Shown: piece after piece, positions 9,484-18,409 of the stretch
How positions within the stretch are numbered: position 1 is the first letter of the stretch
How the letters are laid out: every line of letters starts with the position of its first letter
Source: Phototrophicus methaneseepsis
Lineage (GTDB): Bacteria; Chloroflexota; Anaerolineae; Aggregatilineales; Phototrophicaceae
Direction: 5' to 3'
Assembly (NCBI RefSeq): GCF_015500095.1
Contig: NZ_CP062983.1
Span: 4,278,001-4,342,000 of the forward strand
Length of the DNA stretch: 64,000 nucleotides
Program-made: the position numbers and the translations under genes
Notes under the pieces: model-generated
What the model was told of the DNA's origin: nothing
The model's database searches: none
Seen by the model: the letters and a program-made list of their open reading frames with translations, nothing else

Positions 9484-10343
9484 GCGCACAGACCAGCCCC
9501 GATAGTCAGAAAAAAGTGGCCTATCTGGGCATCAAAGGGGCCTATTCAGAACGGGCCGCGGCCCAATACTTCGGCAGTGCGATGGAAGATGTGCAGTGCC
9601 CTAGCTTTGCTGTGATCCTTAACCTGGTGGAAAATGGTGATGTTGATCACGGCATTCTCCCTATTGAGAACAGCCTGGCAGGGACTGTCTCACAGTCCTA
9701 TGAGCTACTGACTGATCATCACGTCAAAATCCAGGGCGAGGTTATCCTCAAAATTGAACATGCCCTTCTCGCTTTACCGGGCACCCGCCTTGAAGACCTC
9801 AAGCAGGTGCGCTCACATCCGCAAGCGTTAGCCCAATGTGCCGCCTTTCTCAAAGCCCATAACCTGGAACCTGTTAGTTGGTATAACACGGCTGGCAGCG
9901 CTAAAGACCTGGCTGCGGAGCCTGTCTCCGGTGTCGGTGCTATTGCAGGCGCGGATGTCGCGGAGATGTATGGGCTGGATGTGCTGGCGACCAATATTCA
10001 GGACATCCCTGAAAACTACACACGTTTCTTCGTGCTGGGGCAGCAGGAAGTGCCCCCCGCCGAAAATAACAAAACATCGCTCATCTTCACCACCAAGCAT
10101 AAGCCTGGGGCGCTGGTGGCCTGTTTGCAATGCTTCGCAGGGCGCGGCATTAACCTGACGAAGATTGAATCTCGCCCATTGCGCGACCGCCCATGGGAAT
10201 ACATCTTTTATATGGATTTTGAAGGCCATACGGAAGATACCACATTCCAGGCTGCATTTGCTGATCTACAAGAACATACAGCCTTCGTGCGCGTACTAGG
10301 GTCTTATCCCGCCGCTGTGATGCCTGTCGCGGAAGAAAAATGA
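9480..10343 (+). CDS. pheA: Prephenate dehydratase with ACT domain
   Basis: Converts prephenate to phenylpyruvate. The N-terminus VAYLGIKGAYSERAA and the IENSLAGTV stretch (about residue 62) are typical of the catalytic domain. The NTAGSAKDLA stretch near residue 137 carries the catalytic Thr region. The C-terminal third is an ACT domain with GALVACLQCFAGRGINLT and the ESRP motif that binds phenylalanine, so feedback inhibition by phenylalanine is expected. No chorismate mutase domain is present. Overlaps its neighbours by 4 nt. Intact. Confidence 0.93.
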   Translation: MSAQTSPDSQKKVAYLGIKGAYSERAAAQYFGSAMEDVQCPSFAVILNLVENGDVDHGILPIENSLAGTVSQSYELLTDHHVKIQGEVILKIEHALLALPGTRLEDLKQVRSHPQALAQCAAFLKAHNLEPVSWYNTAGSAKDLAAEPVSGVGAIAGADVAEMYGLDVLATNIQDIPENYTRFFVLGQQEVPPAENNKTSLIFTTKHKPGALVACLQCFAGRGINLTKIESRPLRDRPWEYIFYMDFEGHTEDTTFQAAFADLQEHTAFVRVLGSYPAAVMPVAEEK

Positions 10344-11224
10344 GCCAGCAACGCCCCACGCTCGCTTTTATCGGAGCGGGCAAAGTCGCACAAACTGTCG
10401 CTCGCCTGTGGGCACAACAGGGCTATGCAATTAACGCCATCGCCAGCCGCACGCCAGCCCATGCTCAAGCCCTGGCAGAGCAAGTCCAGGCCCCGGTCAC
10501 CTCTATTGAAGAAGCTGCTTCATCAGCGGAACTTGTGTGTCTTGCTGTTGCAGATGATGCCATCCAGCCCGTTGCAGCATCTCTCGCTGAGCTTGACTGG
10601 CAGGGACGCGCCCTCATCCATTTTTCAGGGGCACACAGCATTGGTACGTTGCAGAACGTCGCCCAGGCAGGGGCCATGGTCGGCGGCCTGCACCCAGCAT
10701 TCCCTTTCGCAGATGTCGAGCAATCTATCGAAAATCTGCCAGGAGCAGCCTTCGCCATCGAAGCCCGTGACGAGACGCTCAGAGGCTGGCTATACAGCCT
10801 CGTCGCCAGCATAGAAGGCCACATCATTGATATACCGCCAGGGCAAAAAGCCATTTATCACGCGGCCCTCTGCATCGCCAGCAATTATACGGTCACGCTC
10901 TACAGCATCGCCCAGGACCTCCTGGCACAAATCGGCGCAGATACGCACACCAGTCAGGCCGCACTTCATCCGCTACTCATGGCGACGCTGCATAATATCG
11001 TGCAGACGGGCATCCCGGATGCGCTGACAGGGCCGCTTTCAAGAGCGGATACCCATACGATTGAAGCGCATCTAAAGGCCCTGGAAGAACAGCCTCAATT
11101 AGCAGATACTTATCGCAATCTAGCGCGCCTGTCATATCCTATGTTGGCAGCGCGTCACGTACCTTTTCATGAAATAGAGTCTTTATTGCAACGGACGGAG
11201 CAAAATGCGCCTGACGATACGTGA
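10340..11224 (+). CDS. Rossmann-fold and DUF2520 domain protein
   Basis: The first 130 residues form a Rossmann domain (AFIGAGKVAQTVARL) with the GLHPAFPFAD motif near residue 117. The second half is the helical DUF2520 domain, starting near the GQKAIYHAA motif. The architecture resembles pyrroline-5-carboxylate and ketopantoate reductases. It overlaps panB by 20 nt and pheA by 4 nt. The family is known to sit beside pan genes, and no panE-like gene is otherwise visible here, so a ketopantoate reductase role is plausible. That is inference only. Confidence 0.85.
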   Translation: MSQQRPTLAFIGAGKVAQTVARLWAQQGYAINAIASRTPAHAQALAEQVQAPVTSIEEAASSAELVCLAVADDAIQPVAASLAELDWQGRALIHFSGAHSIGTLQNVAQAGAMVGGLHPAFPFADVEQSIENLPGAAFAIEARDETLRGWLYSLVASIEGHIIDIPPGQKAIYHAALCIASNYTVTLYSIAQDLLAQIGADTHTSQAALHPLLMATLHNIVQTGIPDALTGPLSRADTHTIEAHLKALEEQPQLADTYRNLARLSYPMLAARHVPFHEIESLLQRTEQNAPDDT

Positions 11225-12080
11225 TATCCGCAAGATGAAAGACAGCCATGAACGGCTGGTCATGCTCACGGCTTACGACGCCACCAGCGCCCGCCTGGCA
11301 CAAGCCGCAGACATCCCGATTTTGCTCGTAGGAGATACACTTGGCATGGTCGTACAAGGCCATGAATCAACAATCCCGGTGACGATGGACCACATGATTT
11401 ATCATTGCCAGATTGTCGCCCGTGTGACGGAAAAACCGCTCATCGTGGGTGATTTACCTTTTATGTCCTATAGCATCAACACAGAGCAAGCTATGGCGAA
11501 TGCCGCTCGCCTGATGCAAGAAGGCGGCGCAAGCTGCGTCAAGCTGGAAGGCGGGACGGAAATGGCCCCGACGATTGCGCGTATCGTCGACGCAGGCATC
11601 CCTGTAATGGCCCACATCGGCCTGACACCCCAGAGCGTCAATCAGTTTGGCGGTTTTAGGGTCCAGGGCCGCGACCTGGAAACAGCCCGAAAACTCATTG
11701 AGGACGCCCGCGCTGTACAGGCTGCGGGAGCCTTCGCCGTCGTGCTGGAACTCGTACCGGAGCGTCTGGCACATCTCATCACGGATATGCTCGACATCCC
11801 CACAATTGGCATTGGCGCAGGCATCGGTTGTGATGGTCAGGTACAGGTCTTCCACGATATTCTAGGCCTCTTTGATGAATTCGTCCCGCGCCATACCACA
11901 CGCTTTGCTGAAATTGGCACAGCTATCCAGGCAGCTTTGAGCCAATATCGTAGTGATGTGCAGGCGGGGGCCTTCCCAACAGAAGCGAACAGTTTCAAAA
12001 TGGACGATACAATTATCGCCACGCTGCGCCGGGAAGTTTTTGGCGTTGCGCAGGAGCTAGATACCGATGCAAGTGATTGA
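11205..12080 (+). CDS. panB: 3-methyl-2-oxobutanoate hydroxymethyltransferase
   Basis: PanB adds a hydroxymethyl group from methylenetetrahydrofolate to ketoisovalerate to give ketopantoate. The TIM barrel shows LTAYDATSARLA, the metal-binding VGDTLGMVVQGH near residue 45, DLPFMSY (about residue 85), AHIGLTPQ (about 138), and the catalytic Glu in VVLELVP (about 183). Its 291-residue length is slightly longer than E. coli PanB. It overlaps the DUF2520 gene by 20 nt and panC by 14 nt. Intact. Confidence 0.95.
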   Translation: MRLTIRDIRKMKDSHERLVMLTAYDATSARLAQAADIPILLVGDTLGMVVQGHESTIPVTMDHMIYHCQIVARVTEKPLIVGDLPFMSYSINTEQAMANAARLMQEGGASCVKLEGGTEMAPTIARIVDAGIPVMAHIGLTPQSVNQFGGFRVQGRDLETARKLIEDARAVQAAGAFAVVLELVPERLAHLITDMLDIPTIGIGAGIGCDGQVQVFHDILGLFDEFVPRHTTRFAEIGTAIQAALSQYRSDVQAGAFPTEANSFKMDDTIIATLRREVFGVAQELDTDASD

Positions 12081-12951
12081 TAACATCGCCGAGCTGCGAT
12101 CTGTTCGCGGCGCGCTTCAGGGCCGAATCGGGCTCGTACCTACGATGGGCTACCTCCATGAAGGGCACCTCTCTTTGGTGCGCGCTGCCCGCGCGGAAAA
12201 TGATGCTGTTATCGCCACAATCTTCATCAATCCGACGCAGTTCAGCGCTCATGAGGACCTCTCTACTTATCCGCGCGATATGCCCCATGACCTCGCGATG
12301 CTGGAAGCAGAAGGCGTCAACGTCGTCTTTACCCCCACACCTGAGATGATGTATCCCCCCCGCTACCAGACCTATGTTAGCGTCGAACAGGTCACCCAGG
12401 GCCGCGAAGGTGCGACGCGACCAGAGCACTTCCGCGGCGTAACGACCATCGTCAGCAAACTCTTTAACCTGACGCAGCCCGACACAGCTTACTTCGGCCA
12501 GAAAGACGCACAGCAGGTCGTCGTCATCCGGCAGATGGTGCGTGATCTCAACTTCCCGCTGCAGATCTTCGTTTGCCCGATCACGCGAGAGCACGATGGC
12601 CTTGCGATGAGCTCGCGCAATGTCTATTTGAATGAGACTGAACGCCAAGCCGCAACAGCGCTCAGCCGCGCATGGCAAGCTGCCGGGGCACTCTATGAGC
12701 AAGGCACCCGAGACCCAGATGCGCTCCGTCAAGCCGCAGAAACCATCATCAAAGCAGAGCCCTTAGCACAACTTGATTATATTTCCTTAGCCCATGCCAA
12801 CACGCTGGAGGAAGCGACAGCGCCGAGCAATACTCCCTTACTGCTCTCTCTAGCGGCGCAAGTTGGCAAACCAAGGTTGCTGGATAATTGTCTGCTGCCC
12901 CTTTCACTCAATACACGTGAAGGCGCGACAAAAACACTCGGCATTGGCTAA
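12067..12951 (+). CDS. panC: Pantothenate synthetase
   Basis: PanC joins pantoate and beta-alanine with ATP hydrolysis to AMP. PTMGYLHEGHLSL holds the HxGH nucleotidyltransferase motif. NPTQF (about residue 58), FGQKDAQQ (about 145) and MSSRNVYLN (about 178, the KMSKS-like loop) are all present. Length 294 is normal. It overlaps panB by 14 nt. Intact. Confidence 0.95.
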   Translation: MQVIDNIAELRSVRGALQGRIGLVPTMGYLHEGHLSLVRAARAENDAVIATIFINPTQFSAHEDLSTYPRDMPHDLAMLEAEGVNVVFTPTPEMMYPPRYQTYVSVEQVTQGREGATRPEHFRGVTTIVSKLFNLTQPDTAYFGQKDAQQVVVIRQMVRDLNFPLQIFVCPITREHDGLAMSSRNVYLNETERQAATALSRAWQAAGALYEQGTRDPDALRQAAETIIKAEPLAQLDYISLAHANTLEEATAPSNTPLLLSLAAQVGKPRLLDNCLLPLSLNTREGATKTLGIG

Positions 12952-12996
12952 AAACAAAGCAGCAATGTAAAAACAGCGATACCGGAGAGGCAAACC

Positions 12997-13413
12997 ATGA
13001 ATATCGACGAAAAAGTCGCTCTCAGCTTTACGGAAATCAGCACACGGCTGCATACCATGGCTCTACCCGATGTTGATTGGGTCGTCGGGATTGCCACCGG
13101 GGGCACTGTCGCAGCGTGTATGCTCGCACACCAACTCAATAAACCCATGTCGCAGTTGTATATCAACTTTCGTGCGCCAGATAACAGTCCGCAACGCCCG
13201 CAACCTGAGTTGCTTTACCCGGCGGAATTGCCGCCTCAAGGAGCACGCGTCCTGCTCGTGGATGACGTCTGCGTTAGTGGGCGAACGATGGACGTCGCAA
13301 AAGAGATTCTGTCAGGCTACGACACAACCACATTTGTGCTCAAGGGCACCGCAGACTATGTTGCTTTTTCACAAATTCCGCAGTGCGTCCACTGGCCCTG
13401 GAAGCCCGAATAG
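12997..13413 (+). CDS. Phosphoribosyltransferase-fold protein
   Basis: A short type I PRTase. VLLVDDVCVSGRTM near residue 85 is the 13-residue PRPP-binding motif, and VGIATGG near residue 30 is the PPi loop. The base is not recognisable; short orphan PRTases like this often act as regulators or handle purines. A GGAGAGG ribosome site precedes the ATG. It lies 45 bp after panC and ends at a terminator, so it is the last gene of the operon and the last intact host gene before the element. Confidence 0.82.
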   Translation: MNIDEKVALSFTEISTRLHTMALPDVDWVVGIATGGTVAACMLAHQLNKPMSQLYINFRAPDNSPQRPQPELLYPAELPPQGARVLLVDDVCVSGRTMDVAKEILSGYDTTTFVLKGTADYVAFSQIPQCVHWPWKPE

Positions 13414-13439
13414 AAAAACCATTAGTGGTTGATGGGGAC

Positions 13440-13468
13440 AAAAAAAGCAGCCTTTAACGGCTGCTTTT
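13440..13468 (+). terminator. Intrinsic terminator closing the host operon
   Basis: A 10-bp perfect stem (13443-13452 with 13459-13468) has a 6-nt loop and a T-run. It marks the end of undisturbed chromosome; parA remnants begin about 115 bp later. Confidence 0.9.
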
Positions 13469-13583
13469 CAGTGTTCGGAGTATGTCTCCGTAGTAGACAA
13501 ACTCCAACATCAGAGTCCTCTGAAACCATCCCTCAAATTCCTCCAAGCAATCATATTTCCCAAAATTCTCGGCTCCAACACAT

Positions 13584-13907
13584 ACGGCTGGCTTGTTGAT
13601 AGGATTGGTAAGATCAACGACATTCGCGAAGGCTGGCGGCATTCGAGCCTGTACGTCAACGGCATCCTCGTCACCAAGATAGGATCGGCGTGTCCAAGGC
13701 CGCACGCAGCTGCTCGATGAGATGAAGTCACACAACGTGCTCGGACAACTGTTCTGCGGTGTGATCCCACAGAATGAAGCTGTCTCCTATTCGCACCACA
13801 ATCACATGAGCGTTTTCAACTATGACCCGAAGGCAAGTGCCAGCAATGCCTATGCTCAATTAGTCAGCAATCTTGTGCGTCAGATGGCACGTCGGAAGGC
13901 AGTGTAG
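13584..13907 (+). pseudogene. C-terminal remnant of a ParA partition ATPase
   Basis: Translation gives two frames that join at about 13,680. The first contains GKINDIREGW and LYVNGILVTK; the second contains DRRVQGRTQLLDEM, CGVIPQNEAVSY and NYDPKASASNAYAQL. Together they follow the C-terminal order of ParA proteins (a D-R-R loop, then the IP element, then the final YDP-AYxxL helix). The Walker A half of about 150 residues is missing, and a one-base frameshift splits what remains. An intact ParB-like gene follows after 3 bp. The N-terminal half was presumably lost when the element joined the chromosome or by later deletion. Confidence 0.72.
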
Positions 13908-13910
13908 GAT

Positions 13911-15101
13911 ATGACACGCAAGAAACGTGAAATTAACACCAGTTTATTGGATAGCGTCACTGCCGACATGCTCGGCGGTGACGACATTGACTTTTTTCAG
14001 GATGATACGCTGCGAGTAGAACGTATCCTGCTGGAGCTAGTACGTCCAGACCCTCTACAACCACGACGTGTATTGCCTGATCGTATCTATCAGGCATTTC
14101 ATGGAAATCGCATGACACCGACGCAGGCTTTACGCGACCTCATTCAAACAGCCCAGCTTGCGGCACGCCAACAGGGACGACCTTTTAATAATGTGCTGGA
14201 TTTGTTGGGCAATCCCGATGATGATGGTGAACAGGATTTGCCACCCCTATCTCCTGAAGAGCAGCTTGTTCATGATCTGGTCAATCTGGCAATTACGATC
14301 CGCGATGATGGACAAGTCAATCCCACGACTGTAGTAGATGTATCAGAAGGCGTGACACGCCAGTTCCGTATTGAAACTGGCGAAAGACGCTACTGGGCAA
14401 CGTGGTTATTGCGAGATTTCATCTCTGGTTATGAGAGCGATGGCATGATCCCATGCATTGTCATCCCACACGAATCTGCTTCCGCTTTCCGTCAGGCAAA
14501 AGAAAATACAGCCCGATCAGGTCTGTCCTCAATTGCTATGGCGCGACAAGTCGCTCTCTTGCTTCTTCAAATACATGGATATCCAATGCCTGATGGTGCA
14601 GTTGGCTATGATTTCTATCGTCAAGCATTGGATTTGGATTTAAGAGGCAAACGCGAGTTCACTACCCTTGTATTGTCATCTCTTGGTGGGCTACATAAAC
14701 GGCAACTTAGTCGGTATAAGTCGCTTCTGAAATTATGTGATGAGGCTCTTGAACTAGCAGATCGCCATAATCTTGACGAATCTCATTTGCGACTGATTCT
14801 TCATCTTGAACCAGCCGATCAAGTAGAGGTTCTTCGGCAATGTATAGCCTTCAATCTAACGCGCAAACAACTTCATGATCTACTTGAGAAGAATCATGAG
14901 GAAGATGATAAAGATGTTGAAAAACTCCCAAAGCATGTTATTCAATTGACCCGTATCATGAAAAATGGGAATATGCCTGACCCGTCAACAATTGCCCGTG
15001 CTTTGGTAAATCAAGAAGGTAATACAAATATCGCTCGCGCACGACTGCAAACATACGCCAGATTTTACAAGAAGCAGAGAATTATCTCGAAGATTAGGTA
15101 G
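13911..15101 (+). CDS. ParB/RepB-like partition protein
   Basis: ParB-type proteins bind centromere-like sites for plasmid segregation. VRPDPLQPRRVLPD near residue 47 is the start of the ParB nuclease-like domain. A conserved GERRYWATWLL (about residue 157) and an ENTARSGLS stretch (about 198) follow. A helical DNA-binding region with GLHKRQLSRYKSLL is near residue 260. The 396-residue protein carries an insertion of about 60 residues between the first two motifs. It directly follows the parA stub and is intact despite it. A terminator follows immediately. Confidence 0.82.
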   Translation: MTRKKREINTSLLDSVTADMLGGDDIDFFQDDTLRVERILLELVRPDPLQPRRVLPDRIYQAFHGNRMTPTQALRDLIQTAQLAARQQGRPFNNVLDLLGNPDDDGEQDLPPLSPEEQLVHDLVNLAITIRDDGQVNPTTVVDVSEGVTRQFRIETGERRYWATWLLRDFISGYESDGMIPCIVIPHESASAFRQAKENTARSGLSSIAMARQVALLLLQIHGYPMPDGAVGYDFYRQALDLDLRGKREFTTLVLSSLGGLHKRQLSRYKSLLKLCDEALELADRHNLDESHLRLILHLEPADQVEVLRQCIAFNLTRKQLHDLLEKNHEEDDKDVEKLPKHVIQLTRIMKNGNMPDPSTIARALVNQEGNTNIARARLQTYARFYKKQRIISKIR

Positions 15102-15128
15102 AAAAGGTCTCCCCAGGGAGACCTTTTT
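15102..15128 (+). terminator. Intrinsic terminator after parB
   Basis: An 11-bp stem beginning directly after the stop codon, a 4-nt loop and a run of five T. Confidence 0.9.
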
Positions 15129-15206
15129 CGGAGGTAACTATGTTTAGTAAAAATCGCTCCCCCCCTTAAAAATGGAAATGCCCACTCGAAATGTGCGGGT
15201 GGGCTG

Positions 15207-15257
15207 GGAGACTGTGATAATGTTTAACGTGAACAATTAAACATTATCACAGTCTCC
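15207..15257. repeat. Perfect 21-bp inverted repeat
   Basis: The arms 15207-15227 and 15237-15257 are exact reverse complements with a 9-nt spacer, and pairing continues 2 bp further past a bulge. A smaller CCCAC/GTGGG hairpin lies just upstream. It lies between parB and the DUF3987 gene. It could be a centromere-like site for the ParB protein, a replication control site or a strong RNA hairpin. It lacks a T-run on the plus strand, so it is not a standard terminator. Confidence 0.8.
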
Positions 15258-15337
15258 AGCCGTCTGCAACCGAATTACATCACTTCTTTGTCATGTTTTC
15301 GCATGGCTCTAGTTTGACTTTGCCTGGAGACAAAATT

Positions 15338-16971
15338 ATGAACACCAATTTATTGCAACTCACCCCGAACGATGCTTATGCCTTTCGGCGTGTCCTGTCC
15401 AAGATGGATGTCCCTGACGATCTGATTTTGAGTCCGCTCGCCAGCTTGCTGATTAAATCGCTTGATCCTCAAAACAACCCTGATGGCTGGCAAACTCTGC
15501 AAGATATTGCCACACAGAATCACGAGATTATGCAGCAGATTATGTACATTGACCCTAAAAGTCCTCCACCAAAAACTGAGACAAAGGACAATGGCGAACT
15601 CTATATTCCCCCCTTACCTGTAAAGGCTCAACTCAGCAATGATCTTATTGCGGATGCATCGAATGTAGGACGTTTTCACCGAGATTGCGCTGAGTGGTTG
15701 AAACAAAAATCGCCCATGACACCGAACATCTTTTTAGAGTCTGCACCCCTGTGGGCAGCGGGACTTGCAATTGCCCGTCGCTGTGTCCTTCGTCTGAGCT
15801 TTGATGATATTCATCCCAATCTCTATTTTCTGTGGGTTGCACCAACGACTTACTATCACAAAAGCACTGGACTGAAAGCAATTACGAAGCTGGTTCGTAG
15901 TACCCTGCAACACCTGCTTCTACCTGAAACAACAACCCCCGAAATGCTGATGGCGAAGCTTGCGGGACAGAAACCTGCAAATTATGAGCAACTTCTTCCT
16001 AATGAAAAGAAGCTGGAAGAAAGTGGCATTCGTTTTGCTGGTCAACGAGCTATGAGCATTGATGAGGCAAGCAAGATTCTCATTCCGAAAAAATATATGG
16101 AAGGTCATGCTGAGACACTCATGCAATTATTTGATGCGCCAGATCGGATGGAACGCGAATTGCGCGGCGATGGGAAGCTGATTATCTATAATCCTGCGTT
16201 GTCACTGATTGGTGCAACCACGCCTGCAATGCTGGCACGTTATCTGACCGATGCGGAATGGGAAAGCGGTCTTATGGCACGCATTTTGGCTCTAACTCCC
16301 GTTGAGAAAGATGTCCCCTATGTGATAAGCGATCCATCACCTGAACTTAACCAGAAAATGGAAGCTCTAAAATCTCGCTTATTACGTATTCATCATGCCT
16401 TCCCCGAACCACCTGATTTAGAAGCCCTCTATAGCGCAGATGAACCTGCTCAAAGACCTGTGATTGAGGCTTTGCTTGAACCAGAAGTGATGGGACGTTT
16501 CAATGCCTATTCTGAAGCAATGCACGAATTGACAGATCCACGTCGCGGTTTGGATGAGCGTTTGCGTGGCAATTACGGGCGCTTTCCTGTGATGACGATG
16601 AAGATCGCTCTGATACTCACTGTTATGGATTGGGTTGAGGATAGTGCAAAGGATTTACCTCGCATCTCACTAGCACACTGGACACGCGCACAGATGCTGA
16701 CTGAAGAATATCGCGCATCCGCACATCGACTACTGGCAGAACTCAATGTCAGTCAGGATGTGAAGAATGAGCAGAAAATCCTTGATTACATTGCCCGTGC
16801 CAAAAGGAACAAGCACCCACCAAGCGTGAAATACATCGTGGGACAGGTATCAAGAACCGCAAAGAGGCATACGCGGCAGTAGACGCTCTATTGGATTCAG
16901 GTGTCATTGAAGAATTGGAACGTAAGACAGGTGGACGTTCTGCTCGTGTTTATCAACTAAGCAATGAATAG
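15338..16971 (+). pseudogene. DUF3987-type replication protein, frameshifted near its C-terminus
   Basis: The main frame runs 15338-16882. DUF3987 proteins are primase-helicase-like plasmid and phage replication proteins. Here the diagnostic stretch includes AMSIDEASKIL, MQLFDAPD, SLIGATTPAMLARYL and GLMARILALTP (residues of about 250-345). At about 16,848 the frame is lost and gives the false ending VSRTAKRHTRQ. The neighbouring frame continues KNRKEAYAAVDALLDSGV and ends at 16971, a winged-helix-like tail normal for such proteins. The ATG at 15338 has a GGAGA site; an in-frame ATG at 15293 lacks one. The truncated product may still be made. Confidence 0.7.
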
Positions 16972-16981
16972 ATCAACTTCT

Positions 16982-17041
16982 GGCAGTGGATTTGTCGAAA
17001 GTTAAAACTTTTGACATCTGACATTTGGCATTTCCACTGCC
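16982..17041. repeat. Nested inverted repeats in the primase leader
   Basis: GGCAGTGGA (16982-16990) pairs with TCCACTGCC (17033-17041). Inside it, 16993-17003 pairs with 17006-17016 with one G-U. A tandem TGACAT-CTGACAT lies in the loop. It sits 28 bp before the primase start and may regulate primase expression or be an origin structure. Confidence 0.6.
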
Positions 17042-17068
17042 GAAAGTTTTTATGAAAGGCAAAAGAAC

Positions 17069-18081
17069 ATGATTGATGTTGAACGAATCAAACAGAATAT
17101 TGACTGCCGCGACCTGATTGAACGCGACTTGGGCAAGCCAAAGTATCGCTCTAACAAGTACAGCACTTATAAATGTCCGCTTCATAATGAAGAGAAGGGC
17201 TATTCCTTTGGTGTTTATGGCGACCCCTGGGTTTGTTTTGGCAAGTGTGGTCACGGTGGAGATGCCATTTCATGGTTGATCGAATGGCACAACCTATCAT
17301 TTCAAGAAGCATGTGAGCGATTGTCATCTGGTGATTTACCGAAACTTCAACAACCTATACACACAAGCAAAAATCGAGTTTCGGTGCTATCCGAACCACC
17401 AGACCTTGAATGGCGATCCAGAGCTGAAGAGATTGTGAAGCAGGCGGAAGTAAATCTTTGGGGTGAGCAGGGTACACGAGCTTTACATTACCTGAAAGAA
17501 CAACGTGGCTTAACTGAAGCCACCATTCTCGAACCAAGATTGGGATACATTCAGGGCGATTATCGAGAATGGAAAACCCTAAGCGGATTGATCGTTCCAT
17601 GTGGTGTCACGATTCCCTGGTATGCAGATCAGATGCTCTGGGGTGTCAAAGTGCGTCGCGCTGCTGGGCAACAACGGTATCAACAGGTGAGCGGTGGCAA
17701 CATAAAAGGATGCCCCTACCTTGCAGACACCATACAACCGGGTCTACCGCTCATGATCACAGAAGGTGATTTGATTCGCTGATTGTCAGACAAATAGCCA
17801 ACGATGTGATTAGCGTGGCCTCAATTGGTAGTGCTGCGAATAAACATATCAACTTTAGGTGGTTCTCACAGTTTATTTCAGCACCTAGCATTTTACTCCG
17901 TATGGATGAGGATCAGGCATGTCAAGGGGCTATCGCGCAGATTTATACACTTTCACGGGCAGTGCAACATATTCAAGTGCCACAAGGTAAGGATATTAAT
18001 GATTTCTATTTGATTGAGAGTCTTGGAATCGTCACGGAATGGATTCAAAATATTGCTCTAAAAAGCTTGCTACTACCCTAA
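17069..18081 (+). pseudogene. DnaG-type primase with CHC2 zinc finger, frameshifted in TOPRIM
   Basis: Residues 1-85 hold a CHC2 zinc finger: CPLHNE, then CFGKCGHGGDAISWL. The middle region follows, up to the TOPRIM start at MITEGD (about residue 233). At about 17,768 one base is missing: the frame ends falsely in DLIR at 17782, while the next frame reads FDSLIVRQIANDV, MDEDQACQGAI and VPQGKDINDFYL to 18081. The canonical TOPRIM start is EGEFDS, so restoring one base recreates it. All catalytic parts are therefore present but split, and the gene should not give active primase. Confidence 0.8.
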
Positions 18082-18201
18082 TGCTCAAGTTGTATTGAAA
18101 CAGTCGCATCATGTATCGAACACAATAGTATATGTTCGTACTTTTCTCGATGCCCTCATATACTTAAGCTAGTACCCTTATTTATTTTGAAAAGCTTCAA
18201 T

Positions 18202-18377
18202 ATGAAAACACGAGTAATAGAAAACAACACCATTCCTCCACTTGTAGTACTTTTCAACAAGCGACCTGACCGGAGATTATTGAGATTACTTACACAGTGG
18301 TTTTCTGAGATTCTTATAATAGTGGTTGGATTTTCCACATTTATTGTTACATTTGACAAAGCACCTCAATTAGCGTT
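18202..18377 (+). pseudogene. Possible N-terminal fragment of the interrupted GAF sensor gene
   Basis: An AT-rich open frame starts MKTRVIENN and contains one strong hydrophobic helix (ILIIVVGFSTFIVTF). It is cut by the IS110/IS3 block, on the far side of which a membrane/GAF protein continues. A 12-bp sequence present at both edges supports a single interrupted locus, but the two sides are not in the same frame, so joining them needs one more frameshift. Confidence 0.4.
18366..18377 (+). repeat. 12-bp direct repeat, left copy
   Basis: TCAATTAGCGTT occurs here and at 20702-20713, bracketing the IS110 and IS3 elements. It may be a target-site duplication or a recombination footprint. Confidence 0.6.
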
Positions 18378-18409
18378 GCTGTGGATTTGTCAAGATACCG
18401 TCTTGAAAG

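Noticed and set aside
13470-13590. A tRNA or attachment site at the left border
   Set aside because: Only a small CGGAG/CTCCG hairpin is present; no cloverleaf or integrase gene was found.
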